From contig NZ_JAIVCC010000009.1 in NCBI RefSeq assembly GCF_020866905.1, positions 204,357 through 268,356 of the forward strand: 64,000 nucleotides of DNA, read 5' to 3'. Shown here in pieces: positions 17,528 to 28,011 of the stretch (position 1 is its first letter; every line of letters starts with the position of its first letter). The position numbers were made by a program, and so were the translations under genes. Under the pieces are notes generated by a model. The model was not told the origin of the DNA. It saw nothing but the letters and a program-made list of their open reading frames with translations, and ran no database searches. The stretch comes from Salinimicrobium sediminilitoris. Lineage in GTDB: Bacteria > Bacteroidota > Bacteroidia > Flavobacteriales > Flavobacteriaceae.

Positions 17528-18181
17528 ATGCAAACAAGATTTATCGGAAACAAAAATATCACCAATCAATTTTTAGTAGTTTTAATACTGCTGTTCATCT
17601 CCCTAAGCGCATTAGTCTACTTCTTTCCACCGACTTTTATTGATATTAAAATTTCTAAGGAAATTCAAGATGAACATGGTGCCATTGAGAATCTAATGAT
17701 ATTCATAAGTTGGTTTGGAGGTACAATTAAAGTTCTAAGTCTAAGTCTTGGTGCAGCTTGTGTATTCTATTTCATGAAATATGTAAAAGAAGCGCTTTTC
17801 ATAGCATCAACAATGCTCGTTTCAGTAGTCAATTACGGCTTTAAGCTCCTAATCGACCGTCCGCGTCCTGACAGCAGTCTGGTAAACATTCTTCAGGATG
17901 CAGAACATCATAGTTTTCCAAGCGGACATACCTCTTTTTATGTAGTATATTTTGGCTTCCTGATTTTCTTGATGATCTATTTAAAAATACCGAAAAAGAG
18001 ACTGAGATCATTGGGTATTTTCATTTGTGCCTTTCTTATTGCTACGATTCCATTTTCGCGAATCTATTTGGGGGTCCACTGGGTAACAGATGTTATAGGA
18101 GGATTTGTATTGGGACTGATAATGCTCATAATAATTATCCAGACTTATCTTTCAACCAAATCTTCAAAGATCAAAAAGTAA
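17528..18181 (+). CDS. PAP2-family phosphatase
   Basis: A 217-residue membrane phosphatase of the PAP2/type 2 phosphatidic acid phosphatase family, probably acting on lipid phosphates or undecaprenyl pyrophosphate at the periplasmic face. All three signature motifs are present: KLLIDRPRP (K-x6-RP), PSGHTSFY, and SRIYLGVHWVTDV (SR-x5-H-x3-D). It has about five to six membrane segments. It is convergent with the broken histidine kinase gene, only about 7 bp away. Confidence 0.9.
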   Translation: MQTRFIGNKNITNQFLVVLILLFISLSALVYFFPPTFIDIKISKEIQDEHGAIENLMIFISWFGGTIKVLSLSLGAACVFYFMKYVKEALFIASTMLVSVVNYGFKLLIDRPRPDSSLVNILQDAEHHSFPSGHTSFYVVYFGFLIFLMIYLKIPKKRLRSLGIFICAFLIATIPFSRIYLGVHWVTDVIGGFVLGLIMLIIIIQTYLSTKSSKIKK

Positions 18182-18188
18182 TTCAGAT

Positions 18189-19447
18189 TTAAAAATTCAC
18201 ACTGAAATGATGCTTTTGATTCGAATAATAGTAGGTTAGTTCCAGGTCCATTTTGTCAACTATAGCCTTTGAAATAGCCAGACCAAGGCTGGTAGAATCT
18301 ACTTTTTCGGCGCCTTTAAATCTGCTGAAGATCTTGCTTTTTTCGAGAGCTCTTATTCCCGGATTCTTAAATTCTATCCTTTTAGAGGAAATCTCGATCT
18401 CAACCTCGGTGTCTGAAGCGCTGTGGAAAATGGCATTTTTGAGCAGGTTGGAGATCAGTATCCTAGCCAGGTCTTTATTTCCTAAACCAGCGATATTGTC
18501 TTCTTCAGATAAATTACTTTTACCTCCCGGTGTGCGGCAAAATCTCCGAAATCGGCCATGATCTGTTTTACAAGGGCATTCCAGTTGATCTTTTATTTTT
18601 CTGCAAACTGCCTGTTTTCGATACGGGAAAGCAATATCAGTGATCTGTTGAGACGAGTAAGTCTTTCCAGACTTTGAAGAACTGCACCAAGCTCTTCCAT
18701 TTGTTGGGGCGGGAGATCAGTATTTTCGGCCATTAATTCCAGTTTATTGATGCTTATTGCGAGAGGAGTTTGTAGCTCATGCGAGGCATTTTCAATAAAT
18801 TCTTTTTGACTCTTGTAACTTTCCACAGATTTCTTCAGCAGCCGGTCGATTCGTTCATTGAGCAATTGAAATTCCTCAATTTTAGTATATTCAAATTCGA
18901 TTCTGTTATTTCTTTCTATGCTGAATTCCTCCAACCTACGGAGGAGCTTGTAAAATGGCTTCCATGCCTTTTGCTGAAAAAAGCTGTTCAGCAACACTAT
19001 GGTTAGGATCAGGCCCAGATAAAGCCACAGGAGCGAAAAGAAAAGTTCCTTCCTTAGATCATCTTCCTCGACCATTGAAGTCACTACCTTTATCTTGTAA
19101 AACGAACCATCCTGTTGAAAAACGCTTTCTAAAAGGCGTACCGGTTCATATTCTTCCTCATTTTCCATAAACATTAAGGTGTCCCGGTAAGCATCAGTAA
19201 CCCCCTTACTAAATTCGGGTGTTGTTGGAGTAATAATATAATTGCCGTCTTTGAATGCATTTTTTTTCAGAACTGAAGAATCTTGTTTTGCTTTCCTTAT
19301 TACCAGCGTTTTTTGATTGTCCAGCCCGTCATCCATTCTGTCATAGATCTCATCTAATATTTCGAAATAAAAGATAAGGGCCCACAAACCGAGTAAAAAG
19401 ACAAGGATTACTGCGAAGTAAGTAGTAGTGTAATTGAGTAATTTCAT
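18189..19447 (-). pseudogene. Sensor histidine kinase, disrupted
   Basis: An inner-membrane sensor kinase with two membrane segments flanking a periplasmic domain, and a HisKA domain with SHELQTPLAISINKLEL. The frame stops at TAA (18593-18595) right after NRQFAEK. It then resumes in the same frame (KINWNALVKQIM) and shifts frame near 18530, where the HATPase part continues as NKDLARILISNLLKNAI and GLAISKAIVDKM to 18189. The ATPase domain is therefore not translated with the rest, and the protein should be inactive. It overlaps the regulator gene by 4 bp. A sequencing error cannot be excluded, but two lesions are present. Confidence 0.85.
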
Positions 19448-20121
19448 GGAATCAGGAGCTTATAACCAATTCCATAGACTGCTTTGATCTCCAGTCCCGC
19501 ATTCTTATCGGATAGTTTCTTTCTCAAATTTTTTATCTGCGAATAAATAAAATCAAAGTTATCTGTCTGGTCAATATAGTCGCCCCAAACATGTTCAGCA
19601 AGCGCGGATTTGCTTACCAGCCGGTCCTGGTTGGTGCCAAGGTAGAACAGTACAGCAAATTCCTTTCGGTTAAGTTCGAGTTCTTCTCCGTCCACTGCGA
19701 CCAGGTGGCTGTCGATATTTATGCTAACATTCGCAATTTTAAGCAAATTGCTGCCGTCCAATTTCCGACGACGGAGTACAGCTTTGACCCTTGCGTTGAG
19801 TTCGGCCATATGGAAAGGTTTTGGGAGATAATCATCGGCACCTAATTCCAAGCCTTAAACTTTATCGTCAAGAGAATCCTTAGCAGAAACTATGATCACA
19901 GAATCTGAAAATCCTTTATCTTTTAATATTCTCAGGATCTCGAGGCCATTTCCGTCGGGCAGACCGATATCCAGGAGAATGCAATCGTAATCGTAAACTC
20001 CTATCTTTGACATGGCTTCTTCATAAGTTGCGACAGGCTCCACCAGGAAATTTTCCTTTTCCAGGGTGGCCTGCATATTCTGCCTCATGTCTTTCTCGTC
20101 TTCAATGATCAGGATCTTCAT
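19444..20121 (-). pseudogene. OmpR/PhoB-type response regulator with in-frame stop
   Basis: The receiver domain (MKILIIEDEKDMRQNMQ, phospho-acceptor in DCILLDIGLPDGNG) runs to DDKV, then a TAA codon at 19855-19857. The same frame continues without interruption as GLELGADDYLPKPFHMAE, then an OmpR-type winged-helix DNA-binding domain (VWGDYIDQTDNFDFIYSQI, KLSDKNAG). A single substitution (for example GAA to TAA) would explain the break. Its partner kinase is also broken. The divergent PepSY-like gene may have been its target. Confidence 0.85.
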
Positions 20122-20232
20122 AGTTCCAAAAGTAAGAGTGAATTTGGGAAAGATTTAGGTTTCGTCAAAAGCTGATTCCTAACTTTTTCCAGATTTAAGA
20201 ACTTACTTCGCCTCAAATTAAAAAAACAAGTT

Positions 20233-20664
20233 ATGAAAAAAGTAATTGTATCGGCGTTTTGCGCCTTCTTCTCAGTTGGAATGTTTGCACAGGTAAACAC
20301 CAATAATTTACCGTCTACTGCACAAGATTTCATCAACAAGCATTTTTCCTCAGTTTCGGTGGTAGATGTGGATGAAAACAGCAACTGGCAAATTTGGGAA
20401 GATGAAAAATACGAAGTAAAACTGTCTAATGGTATTGAGCTGGATTTTGATGAGAACGGTAATATCATTGAGATCGACAGTAAAAACAATGAAGCTATTC
20501 CAGTGGCGACATTACCCTCAAAAATAAGTTCTTATCTACAGGCCAATTATGCCAATGCGCAGGTAATTGGATGGGAAAAACAGGACAATGAACAGGAGGT
20601 TGAGTTAGCCGATGGTATAGAGTTAGAATTTGATGCTGAGGGGAACTTTAGAAAGTTAGACTAA
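20233..20664 (+). CDS. Secreted PepSY-like protein
   Basis: A 143-residue protein with a Sec signal peptide (MKKVIVSAFCAFFSVGMFAQ, cleavage after about residue 20). Two tandem PepSY-like units follow, each with a helix (LPSTAQDFINKHF; LPSKISSYLQANY) and an acidic beta hairpin ending in ELDFDENGN or ELEFDAEGN. It is probably periplasmic. It is divergent from the broken two-component system, an arrangement common for PepSY-like genes regulated by their neighbour. A strong terminator follows. Confidence 0.78.
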   Translation: MKKVIVSAFCAFFSVGMFAQVNTNNLPSTAQDFINKHFSSVSVVDVDENSNWQIWEDEKYEVKLSNGIELDFDENGNIIEIDSKNNEAIPVATLPSKISSYLQANYANAQVIGWEKQDNEQEVELADGIELEFDAEGNFRKLD

Positions 20665-20686
20665 ATCCTAATTTAGAAAATGCAGT

Positions 20687-20722
20687 AAATATAGGTTGCC
20701 AGGTGGCAACCTATATTTATTT
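20687..20722 (+). terminator. Strong hairpin terminator after PepSY-like gene
   Basis: A perfect 15-bp stem, AAATATAGGTTGCCA with TGGCAACCTATATTT around a GG loop, followed by ATTTT. The symmetry would let it act in both directions. Confidence 0.85.
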
Positions 20723-21070
20723 TAAAGAAAATTTTATTTAGTACCGCTGGTAATTAAAAGCTGATTATACAAATTTTGAATGTTAGATAACTTGACTTTA
20801 TTCCTACCTTTTTGGGCCGGGAAATTGCGAATGTATAAATACATTTTTTATCATTTTCTTATTAATTAATATCCCATTATTAAAGTCTTGAGCCTGAAAG
20901 TCGAGGAAGAACTGACACTCATTAAAGAAAATCATAGTGATAAGAAATTTCAGGAAAATACCAGTGAAGAATTTTGGAAGTAATTCCAAGACTTAATCGT
21001 CGTAGATTAGAGTTATTTTGAAATTCTGTGGAAATTGCCTTAACTTCTTTAGAAAAACAATCCACAACCA
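20723..21070. other. Spacer with no recognised gene
   Basis: A short plus-strand frame ending near 20981 (reading KVEEELTLIKENHSDKKFQEN) looks protein-like but has no start or recognised family. It may be the tail of a lost gene. Nothing else stands out. Confidence 0.4.
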
Positions 21071-21608
21071 ATGACAAATAATTCAGAAATTTTTACTGTA
21101 GGTCACTCCACTCGTTCTCTGGAGGAATTTCTGAACATCCTCAATAACTTTGGAATAGAAGTACTTGTGGATGTGAGACGATATCCCGGTTCCAGGAGGT
21201 CTCCTCATTTTAATAAGGAAAATCTAAAAAACTCTATACCCGAAAATGACATTTTTTATCATCATTTTGAAGATCTAGGTGGAAGGAGAAAAACCAGCAA
21301 AAATTCTACAAACAGGATGGAGACTGCTATCCTTTAGACGTTACGCAGATTTTATGGAAACTGATATTTTCCGGAATGCCGTAGAAAAGCTTGAGGAGTT
21401 AGCCTGTGAATCTAGAGTGGCATATATGTGCTCAGAAACTGTATGGTGGAGCTGCCACAGGGCATTAATTTCTGATTTAATGAAGTTAAGAGGCTGGAAA
21501 GTGACGCATCTTATGGCCACTAATAAAACCATGGAACACCCTTACACCAAGCCTGCAGAAATTATTAATGGCAAATTAAAATATTCAAAAAATATCTCTG
21601 AAAGCTGA
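21071..21608 (+). pseudogene. DUF488 family protein, frameshifted
   Basis: The N-terminal half (FTVGHSTRSLEEFLNILNNF, DVRRYPGSRRSPHFNKENL, YHHFEDLGGRRK) and the C-terminal half (GWRLLSFRRYADFMET, CSETVWWSCHRALISDLM, HPYTKPAEI) are both typical of DUF488. They lie in different frames, and the shift occurs around 21300-21320. Restoring one frame would give a full-length protein of about 179 residues. DUF488 proteins are small soluble proteins of unknown enzymatic role. Confidence 0.85.
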
Positions 21609-21630
21609 TTTTAGGTAGATTATTTCTTAA

Positions 21631-22905
21631 TTAATCTTTTTTTGGATCCATCTGAGAGGAAATGAAAGGAACTCTGGGAGCAAGAAAATATCCTGTAAGA
21701 CTTGCGAAAAGAATAGGAATGAAATAAGCAAATCCTGTGAGCGTTGCCAGCAGAATTGTTGTACTCATGGGAGTTCTGGTAACGCAGGCATTAATAGCTG
21801 CCATACAGCTGATAATAGCAAGGGCCGGATCTACAGAAGGAAATAAATTATGGATTATAAGCCCCAGGGTAGTACCTACAAAGAAAAGCGGAATTATAAA
21901 ACCACCTCTCCAACCTGAAGTCACTGTAATGGCAATAGCGAAGATCTTAAAGATCAGGATCAAGACCAGGAAATCCAGATTTAGGTCTGCAAGAAGAAGG
22001 TTGTTGAGCTGATGATGTCCAAAATAGCGGGTGAGAGGAAAGTAATATGCAATGGTTCCCAAAGCAATTCCTCCAATGAAGGTTTTCACATAAACCGGTA
22101 GCAGCAACTTACCAAAGCCGGCCTTAAAAAATTTGGTGCAAAAAATAAACACCCAGCCTAAAAGGGTAGCTGCAACGCCAAATAGGACGGCGTATGCAAA
22201 ATCAAATTTCCCCTGAACTTCATAAGTGGGCAGGTCCCATATAGGCCCCAGCCCCAGGTGGATGATCAGTGCAAAAATTACGTAACTAAAGCAACTAGCT
22301 ACAAATGCCGGGATTATCGCTTTATAATATTCGGCGGCGTGTTTGTGATGAAGAATTTCAAGAGAGAATAGGCTACCTCCCAAAGGTGCACCGAAGAGAG
22401 CTGTAAATCCCGATGCCATACCTGCAATGCTCATCGATCTTAGATCTTCCCCTTTTAACCGCAGCACTTTTCCAAACCAGGATCCGGTGGAACCTGTAAC
22501 CTGCACCAGTGGTGCTTCAGGTCCAAGGCTGCCTCCCGAGGCAACGCAAAGCAATGAGGACAGTACCATAGAAGGATTATTCCTGGAATCCAATTTACCC
22601 TTATTAAATCGGATATTGTTTACTATAAGATCGATCTCGCCAGGATCACCAATAAAATGAATAATGAGTCCTGCCAGCAATCCGGAGATAGCCATTGTTG
22701 GAATTACCTGCCAGCCTTCAAAGATGGCTAATCCGTGCATCATAAATTCCAGAATGATCCAGTAAACGCCGGCTATAAGGCCACCAATGATCCCAAGAAT
22801 TGCCCAGAGGAAAAAGTGCCGGCTAAATACGAAAGGATTAAATTTAATTGGTTCGTCCAGAAGATTAAGATATGTTATTAATCTTCTCTTGTCTTTAATC
22901 TTCAT
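21631..22905 (-). CDS. ClC-family chloride channel/transporter
   Basis: A 424-residue polytopic membrane protein of the ClC family with about ten hydrophobic helices. Recognisable selectivity elements are GGSLGPEAPLVQ (the region of the GxEGP motif) and GWRGGFIIPLFFVG (GxFxP region). It lacks the cytoplasmic CBS domains found in larger members. Whether it is a Cl-/H+ exchanger or a channel cannot be told by eye. The gene is intact amid disrupted neighbours and convergent with the DUF488 pseudogene. Confidence 0.9.
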   Translation of the reverse strand: MKIKDKRRLITYLNLLDEPIKFNPFVFSRHFFLWAILGIIGGLIAGVYWIILEFMMHGLAIFEGWQVIPTMAISGLLAGLIIHFIGDPGEIDLIVNNIRFNKGKLDSRNNPSMVLSSLLCVASGGSLGPEAPLVQVTGSTGSWFGKVLRLKGEDLRSMSIAGMASGFTALFGAPLGGSLFSLEILHHKHAAEYYKAIIPAFVASCFSYVIFALIIHLGLGPIWDLPTYEVQGKFDFAYAVLFGVAATLLGWVFIFCTKFFKAGFGKLLLPVYVKTFIGGIALGTIAYYFPLTRYFGHHQLNNLLLADLNLDFLVLILIFKIFAIAITVTSGWRGGFIIPLFFVGTTLGLIIHNLFPSVDPALAIISCMAAINACVTRTPMSTTILLATLTGFAYFIPILFASLTGYFLAPRVPFISSQMDPKKD

Positions 22906-23098
22906 TTCAGTTTTAAGTGAAGGATAAAAGTTTAAATATTCTCTAATGACGGCAATTTATAAAAATATCTAACGAATACTAGTGGTTGCAGCATTTGCTC
23001 TATTACCTGAATAACAGCCAAATAATATAACATTAACTGATCTTGCTCATTTTTTTTAGGAAAGAACAGGGATAAGTGTGTCCTAAATTTAAGGTTTT

Positions 23099-23284
23099 AT
23101 GAAAATTCTAATCCTGTCAGATTTTTCACCAGTTGCAATTAATGCAACCCATTATGCAATGGATTTGTTGCAGAATGAACAGGTGACTTTTACTTTGTTG
23201 AATATTTGGTTTGGGGGAAAGAATTGCTGGAAAGCGACAAAGCCAGCTGGAAAGAAAACACCTGATAAGCATTTGAAATGGTAA
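23099..23284 (+). pseudogene. Universal stress protein N-terminal fragment
   Basis: The first 37 codons (MKILILSDFSPVAINATHYA and MDLLQNEQVTFTLLNI) are an ordinary UspA start. The frame then runs into unrelated sequence and ends at 23284, overlapping moaC. In another frame the trailing part reads ELLESDKASWKENT followed by stops, which looks like the end of a different gene. The simplest reading is a deletion that joined a 5' uspA piece to the 3' end of a gene that once preceded moaC. Confidence 0.65.
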
Positions 23285-24192
23285 ATATTACCCATAAATC
23301 CAATACCCTTAGAAAAGCTATTGCCCATGCGGTTGTCCGGGCAAGTTCTTCTGAAACCATTCATGCAATCGAGCAAAAAAAGGTTCCAAAAGGAGATGTG
23401 TTTGAAATGGCAAAAACCGCCGGACTTTTCGCGGCGAAACGCACGAGCGATATGATCCCCGATTGCCACCCGTTACCTGTGGAATACACGAACATTAGAT
23501 ATCGCATTGAAGACCTTGCAGTTTTTGTTGAAGTCGAAGTGCACACCATTTATAAAACCGGTGTGGAATTGGAAGCTATGCACGCCGCTTCGGTTGTGGC
23601 TTTGACCATGTACGATATGCTTAAACCCATTGACAAGGGAATAACTATAGAAAACATCAAGCTGCTCGAAAAAAAGGGCGGAAAAACCGATTACAGAAAA
23701 GTAGTGGAAGAAAATGATCTTAAAGCTACAGTTATTGTTTGCTCTGACTCCATTTCTGCAGGAGATTAAGAGGATCGGGCAGGGAAGGCTATAATTGGTA
23801 AGCTAAAAGCCTATGAAGTAGCCGTGGAAGATTATCTGATCATTCCAGATGAGAAGGACCGGATCCAGGAACTCATAAAGCAAAAATGTGCGGCAGGGGT
23901 TAATATGGTCATTCTTACAGGTGGCACAGGGGTTTCTCCCAGAGACATCACTCCCGAAGCGATTAGGCCCCTTCTGGAAAGGCCTGTTCCCGGTATAGAG
24001 GAGGCAATTAGGAATTACGGACAGGAAAGGACGCTCTATTCTATGCTGTCGCGTTCGGTATCAGGTTTAATTGGAAATACCCTGATACTTGCTCTTCCCG
24101 GTTCCACAAAAGGCGCAGAAGAATCTATGGATGCAGTTTTCCCGGCGGTGATGCATATTTTTAGAGTGTTGGCTGCTTTTAATCATGACTGA
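23278..24192 (+). pseudogene. MoaC-MogA/MoaB fusion, in-frame stop
   Basis: Bifunctional molybdenum cofactor biosynthesis gene. The MoaC part is complete to the catalytic region (KGDVFEMAKTAGLFAAKRTS, DCHPLP, VEVHTIYKTGVELEAMHA), making cyclic pyranopterin phosphate. The fused MogA/MoaB part has TGGTGVSPRDITPEA and LALPGSTKGAEESMDAVFPA. A TAA at 23767-23769 after SDSISAGD interrupts the frame, which then continues without shift as EDRAGKAI. MoaC alone might still be made. No other molybdenum cofactor genes or molybdoenzymes are in the window. Confidence 0.85.
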
Positions 24193-24763
24193 GTCATTTT
24201 GAAATGATAGTGAAGTGATAAATTTTTGAGAAGAATTCAGTCCGGATTCTGGTATAAATATGAAGGGTATTCGAAAACTTTCTGTCGAACTATAGACTCT
24301 CTCATAAAAAGTTATAGAGGGATAATACTTCTCCCAGCTCTAGTTATATTCCTCGTAAACTTCTAAATATCGCATTGTATTTTCTATTCTGCCAGCATTA
24401 GTATTGAGGTGCTTTAGGTGCTATTAAAATGTAGCCTAATGCCTTTTCTCTATTGTTCTTCACAGCTATTGTAGATTCTCTTTTGGGTATAGGTGCTGCT
24501 AGTCCTGTGGGTGACAACTAATATATGAAGCTAAGTTTTATCACTAGTACTTATTCGTTTTTGCAGTAAAAAATTATAAGAATTCCACCCTCTTTAGTTT
24601 ATCCAGTATTTTAGGCTAAAGCTGTAAATTTTGATTTTTTAGATTTTGTATTCCTATAAGTAGTTTGCAAAATGTAGAAGCTTAATATAATGTGCTTTGT
24701 GATTTATTTTATAATGGAATCTGTGAGATATAAGGCTTATATTAGTATAAAAACATTTTTATT
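24193..24763. other. Gene-free stretch holding a dispersed repeat
   Basis: Carries copy 1 of a roughly 100-bp repeat (24332-24432) and otherwise AT-rich sequence full of stops. It separates the moaC-mogA and FUSC pseudogenes and looks like degraded sequence. Confidence 0.55.
24332..24432. repeat. Dispersed ~100-bp repeat, copy 1
   Basis: Aligns along its whole length with 40718-40818 in direct orientation. It includes the identical 21-mer at 24363-24383, whose core is CTAAATATCGCATTGTATTT, and the identical GAGGTGCTTTAGGTG. The copies flank a 16.4-kb block. Probably the remnant of an insertion sequence end; the family is not recognised. Confidence 0.7.
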
Positions 24764-26968
24764 TTGGGTACTGTTTCCCTTTTCACTTCCGAAAAACTTA
24801 AAAAATTTCAAATTTTCCTGAAAAGCATGGTTTTTTCGAGGGCGGTTCTCGTGGGTATAGCGGTAAGTCTACCCATAATTATAGGGACTCAACTGGGATA
24901 TTTTGAAATTGGATTAGCACTTAGTTTTGGAGCCTTTTGGAGTTCGCCGAGTGATATTAGCGGTAATTTTCGACATAAAAAAACAGGTATTCTTATCTCT
25001 GCTGGATTGGCAATGGTTGTAAGTTTTATTTGAGGGCATCTTCATTACGAAACGTGGCTTTCTCTTCCTGTTTTAGGGATTTTAAGTTTTAGTATTGCCT
25101 TGATTTCAATCTATGGATTTCGTGCTTCACTAATCAGTTTTTCGGGACTTTTGGCCCTGGTGCTTAGCCTCGCACACGATTCAGAGAAGCTGGAGATTTA
25201 TCAATTTGCTCTGTTAATAGGTGTGGGAGGGCTTTGGTATTTGTTCCTGGTCAAAATTTTATATCGCTTAAATCCAAAGGCAGAGACAGAGGAGCTAATG
25301 TCTGAAACTTACGAACTAACCGCAAAATTTATAGCAACACGTGGAGAATTGCTCGATACACATAAAGATTCTGAAAAACTGTACTCTAAATTAATAAAAT
25401 TACAAGATGAGCTTACCGATAATCATGAGGTCCTGAGAGAAATTTTAATCCTTTCCAGAAAAAATTCCGGGTGGTCGAATTATCAGGATAAACGCTTGTT
25501 AATATTCGTGCAATTAGTGGAAATGTTGGAAACACCAACCGCTAATCCAGTAAATTATGACCGAATGGAAGCTCTCTTTAAAGATCATCCCCAGTTCATT
25601 AAAATTTTTCAGAACATTATATTCAGAATGTCGGACCAACTGCAGATAATTTCAGAAGCGGGAAACAGTAAAATTAGTCTGGCTAAAAACGAAATTATAA
25701 GTAAGAGCCTTGAAGATGCAAGACTCCAAATTAACCAACTTCGTGAATCCGGGAAATATGAGGAATATCTCATGCTCCAAAATTTGCTCGAATATCAAAT
25801 AAAACAATTCAAAAAGCTTAAAAGAATAAAATGGTTGTTGGGGGATAATAATCCTACGGCAGTCGAAACTATTGATAGAAAAACTACCAAAGGTTTTATT
25901 GTACTACAAAAATATGACCTGGAACTATTGAAAAGGAATTTTAATTTTAAGTCTGGTATTTTTAGACATTCGTTTCGCCTGGCGGTTACCATTATGATTG
26001 GTTATACAATAGGTGCGCTTCTGCCTTTTCAGAACCCTTACTGGATTTTGTTGACTATTATCGTCATTATGCGACCCAGCTACGGACTCACAAAAAGTCG
26101 CGCAAAAGACCGAATAATAGGCACATTTATAGGCGGAGCTATCGCCACTGCTATGGTTTTCTTAATACAAAACCCAATTGTGTATGGTATCCTGGGCGTG
26201 GCCTCTCTCGTCATTTCGCTTTCCATGGTACAAAAAAACTATAAAGCTTCAGCGACTTTTATTACTTTGGGTGTAATTTTTATGTATGCCATTTTACAAA
26301 CAGATGTCCTCTCCGTGATAACATTTCGAATTTTAGATACTCTTGTAGGAGCTATTCTTTCTTATGTTGCCATGAGATGGCTTTTGCCCACATGGGAGTT
26401 TGTCGAAATCAAGAAAAGTATTAAAAAAAGCGTGCAAGCCAATAAAGATTTTTTTCATGCAGTCACTGAATATTATCAGCAGAAAGGAAAGATCCCAACC
26501 TCCTATAAAATAGCACGGAAAACGGCATTTTTAGAAACCTCTAATTTAAATGCGGCTTTCCAGCGAATGGCGCAGGAACCCAGATCAAAACAAAGGGAAA
26601 CCGATAAAAGTTATGAACTGGTTGTTTTGAACCATAGATTTTTGGCATCATTAGCTTCATTAAGCACTTATATGCAACACCAAAAAACTACCGAAGCATC
26701 GAAGGAGTTCAAAATGGTAACTGCGAAAATTGAGGAGAATTTAAATAACGTTCTCAAATGTCTAAATCAAAGAAATTGTGACTATACGAACACTTCGAGC
26801 TTAAAAGCTTCTTTTTTTGAGGAACAAATACCCAGGTTCGATTCATTGAAAGTTGAGAATTTTTCAAATAATCTTCAAGAGGCGCATTTGGTGTGGGAAC
26901 AACTGGAATGGATGTTTTCTGTTAGTGATAAGATGTTGAGACTGACCGAAACTTTAAAAAGTATTTAA
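24764..26968 (+). pseudogene. FUSC/YccS-like membrane protein, in-frame stop
   Basis: Fusaric-acid-resistance-type (FUSC) inner-membrane protein of about 735 codons. Hydrophobic N-terminal half-bundle, a long helical cytoplasmic middle (about 150-300), a second membrane bundle with ALLPFQNPYWILLTIIVIMR, and a C-terminal helical domain. A TGA at 25031-25033 (after VVSFI) interrupts the frame, which continues unshifted as GHLHYETWLSLPVLG. The first codon is TTG at 24764; the alternative ATG at 24827 would lose part of the first segment. Translation restarting near 25100 would lack the first membrane helices. Confidence 0.82.
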
Positions 26969-27265
26969 GATTTTCTCATTCTTGAGCGGCAAAAAAAATA
27001 GAACGCTTCGGCTGTCTAGCCGGTAGAAAAGATGCAAGAATGAAGTAGCGAAGTAGACAGGCCTGTTATAATTAACGAATAATAAATATTGTGAAACACC
27101 TCTCAAAAATGAAATTTTTAACTACTATATACAAACCGTCTTAAAATGACAAATTTCGGGCTCAATAAAATCTTAGATTACATTAAAAAACTACTCCCCT
27201 TATATTCTTGTAAATTAAATAAATAAAAAGGTAGTAGTTCATAAAAAAACATCGAATACTTTAAA
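26969..27265. other. Spacer between FUSC pseudogene and dps
   Basis: Convergent spacer of about 300 bp. No gene, repeat or clear terminator recognised. Confidence 0.5.
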
Positions 27266-27742
27266 TTATTTTGATATACTTGCCCGGAGCATCCAGGCCA
27301 TTTCTTCATGCTCCATCATTAATCCTGTAAGGAAATCTGCCGTACCTGCATCTTTATAGGTCTCTTCCACTTCAGAAATATTACTCCTGATGAACTGAAT
27401 GATGGCATCATGGTCTTCCAGTAAGGTTTTAATATAATCCTGGCTAGAGTTACCGTTATTGGCCTCTTCAGATAAATGGGTCAATTTCAAAAATTGTTTT
27501 AAGGTTGCGGGAGCATAAGATCCAATCTTACGAATTCGTTCTGCTACACTATCAATTGTTTTTTTTATGCTGTTGTAATGCTCCTCAAAAAACAAATGTT
27601 TTGTGTGAAAATCGTGACCTTCAAGATTCCAATGTGCTCCTAACGTTTTTGTGTAAAGCACAAATTCATCAGCCAAAAGTTGGCCTAAAACGACTGCTAC
27701 TTTTTCTCGGTTTTCTTTTGTAATCCCAATGTTAGTTTTCAT
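27266..27742 (-). CDS. dps: Dps-family ferroxidase/DNA-binding protein
   Basis: A 158-residue ferritin-like protein that forms a dodecamer storing iron and protecting DNA from peroxide. The inter-subunit ferroxidase ligands fit H37 (GAHWNLEG), D64 and E68 (TIDSVAERI), with H49 in the TKHLFFEEHY segment. The length is standard. The N-terminus (MKTNIGITKENREKVAVV) is short without a lysine-rich DNA-binding tail. It stands alone on the minus strand. With Mn catalase outside the element, it fits an oxidative-stress theme. Confidence 0.9.
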   Translation of the reverse strand: MKTNIGITKENREKVAVVLGQLLADEFVLYTKTLGAHWNLEGHDFHTKHLFFEEHYNSIKKTIDSVAERIRKIGSYAPATLKQFLKLTHLSEEANNGNSSQDYIKTLLEDHDAIIQFIRSNISEVEETYKDAGTADFLTGLMMEHEEMAWMLRASISK

Positions 27743-28011
27743 TTTATCCTGAATTTTGATTTATAAATTGTTTAAATGATTTCAACTTCAATTGTGTACA
27801 TTTCCCGCCACAGATTTTGTGTTTTAACTTCTACTTTATAAGATAATAAAATTTATGTTTATAACCATGATTAAGTTTCAATGTGAGCTGTAAACATTCC
27901 GATTTTAAAAATTCTTCATTTCAATCTTTCCTAATTATTTAATTGCAGGGTTCAAGCGTTGGTATTGTAGAGCTAAGCGGACATAAAACATCCATAAAAT
28001 TTCTTTCAATT

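Noticed and set aside
20804..20989. 61-codon minus-strand ORF in the spacer after the PepSY-like gene
   Set aside because: The composition is typical of an antisense frame, and the plus strand reads a more protein-like fragment there. Neither has a start signal.
23278..24192. Two separate functional genes moaC and mogA
   Set aside because: After the stop the MogA part has no start that would include its N-terminal strand (ATVIVCSDSISAGD lies before the stop), so it is a broken fusion rather than two genes.
18593..25033. Stop-codon recoding or readthrough in the element
   Set aside because: In-frame TAA and TGA codons in several genes might suggest recoding, but frameshifts and deletions occur in the same segment and other element genes use TAA and TGA as normal stops. 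Decay is simpler.
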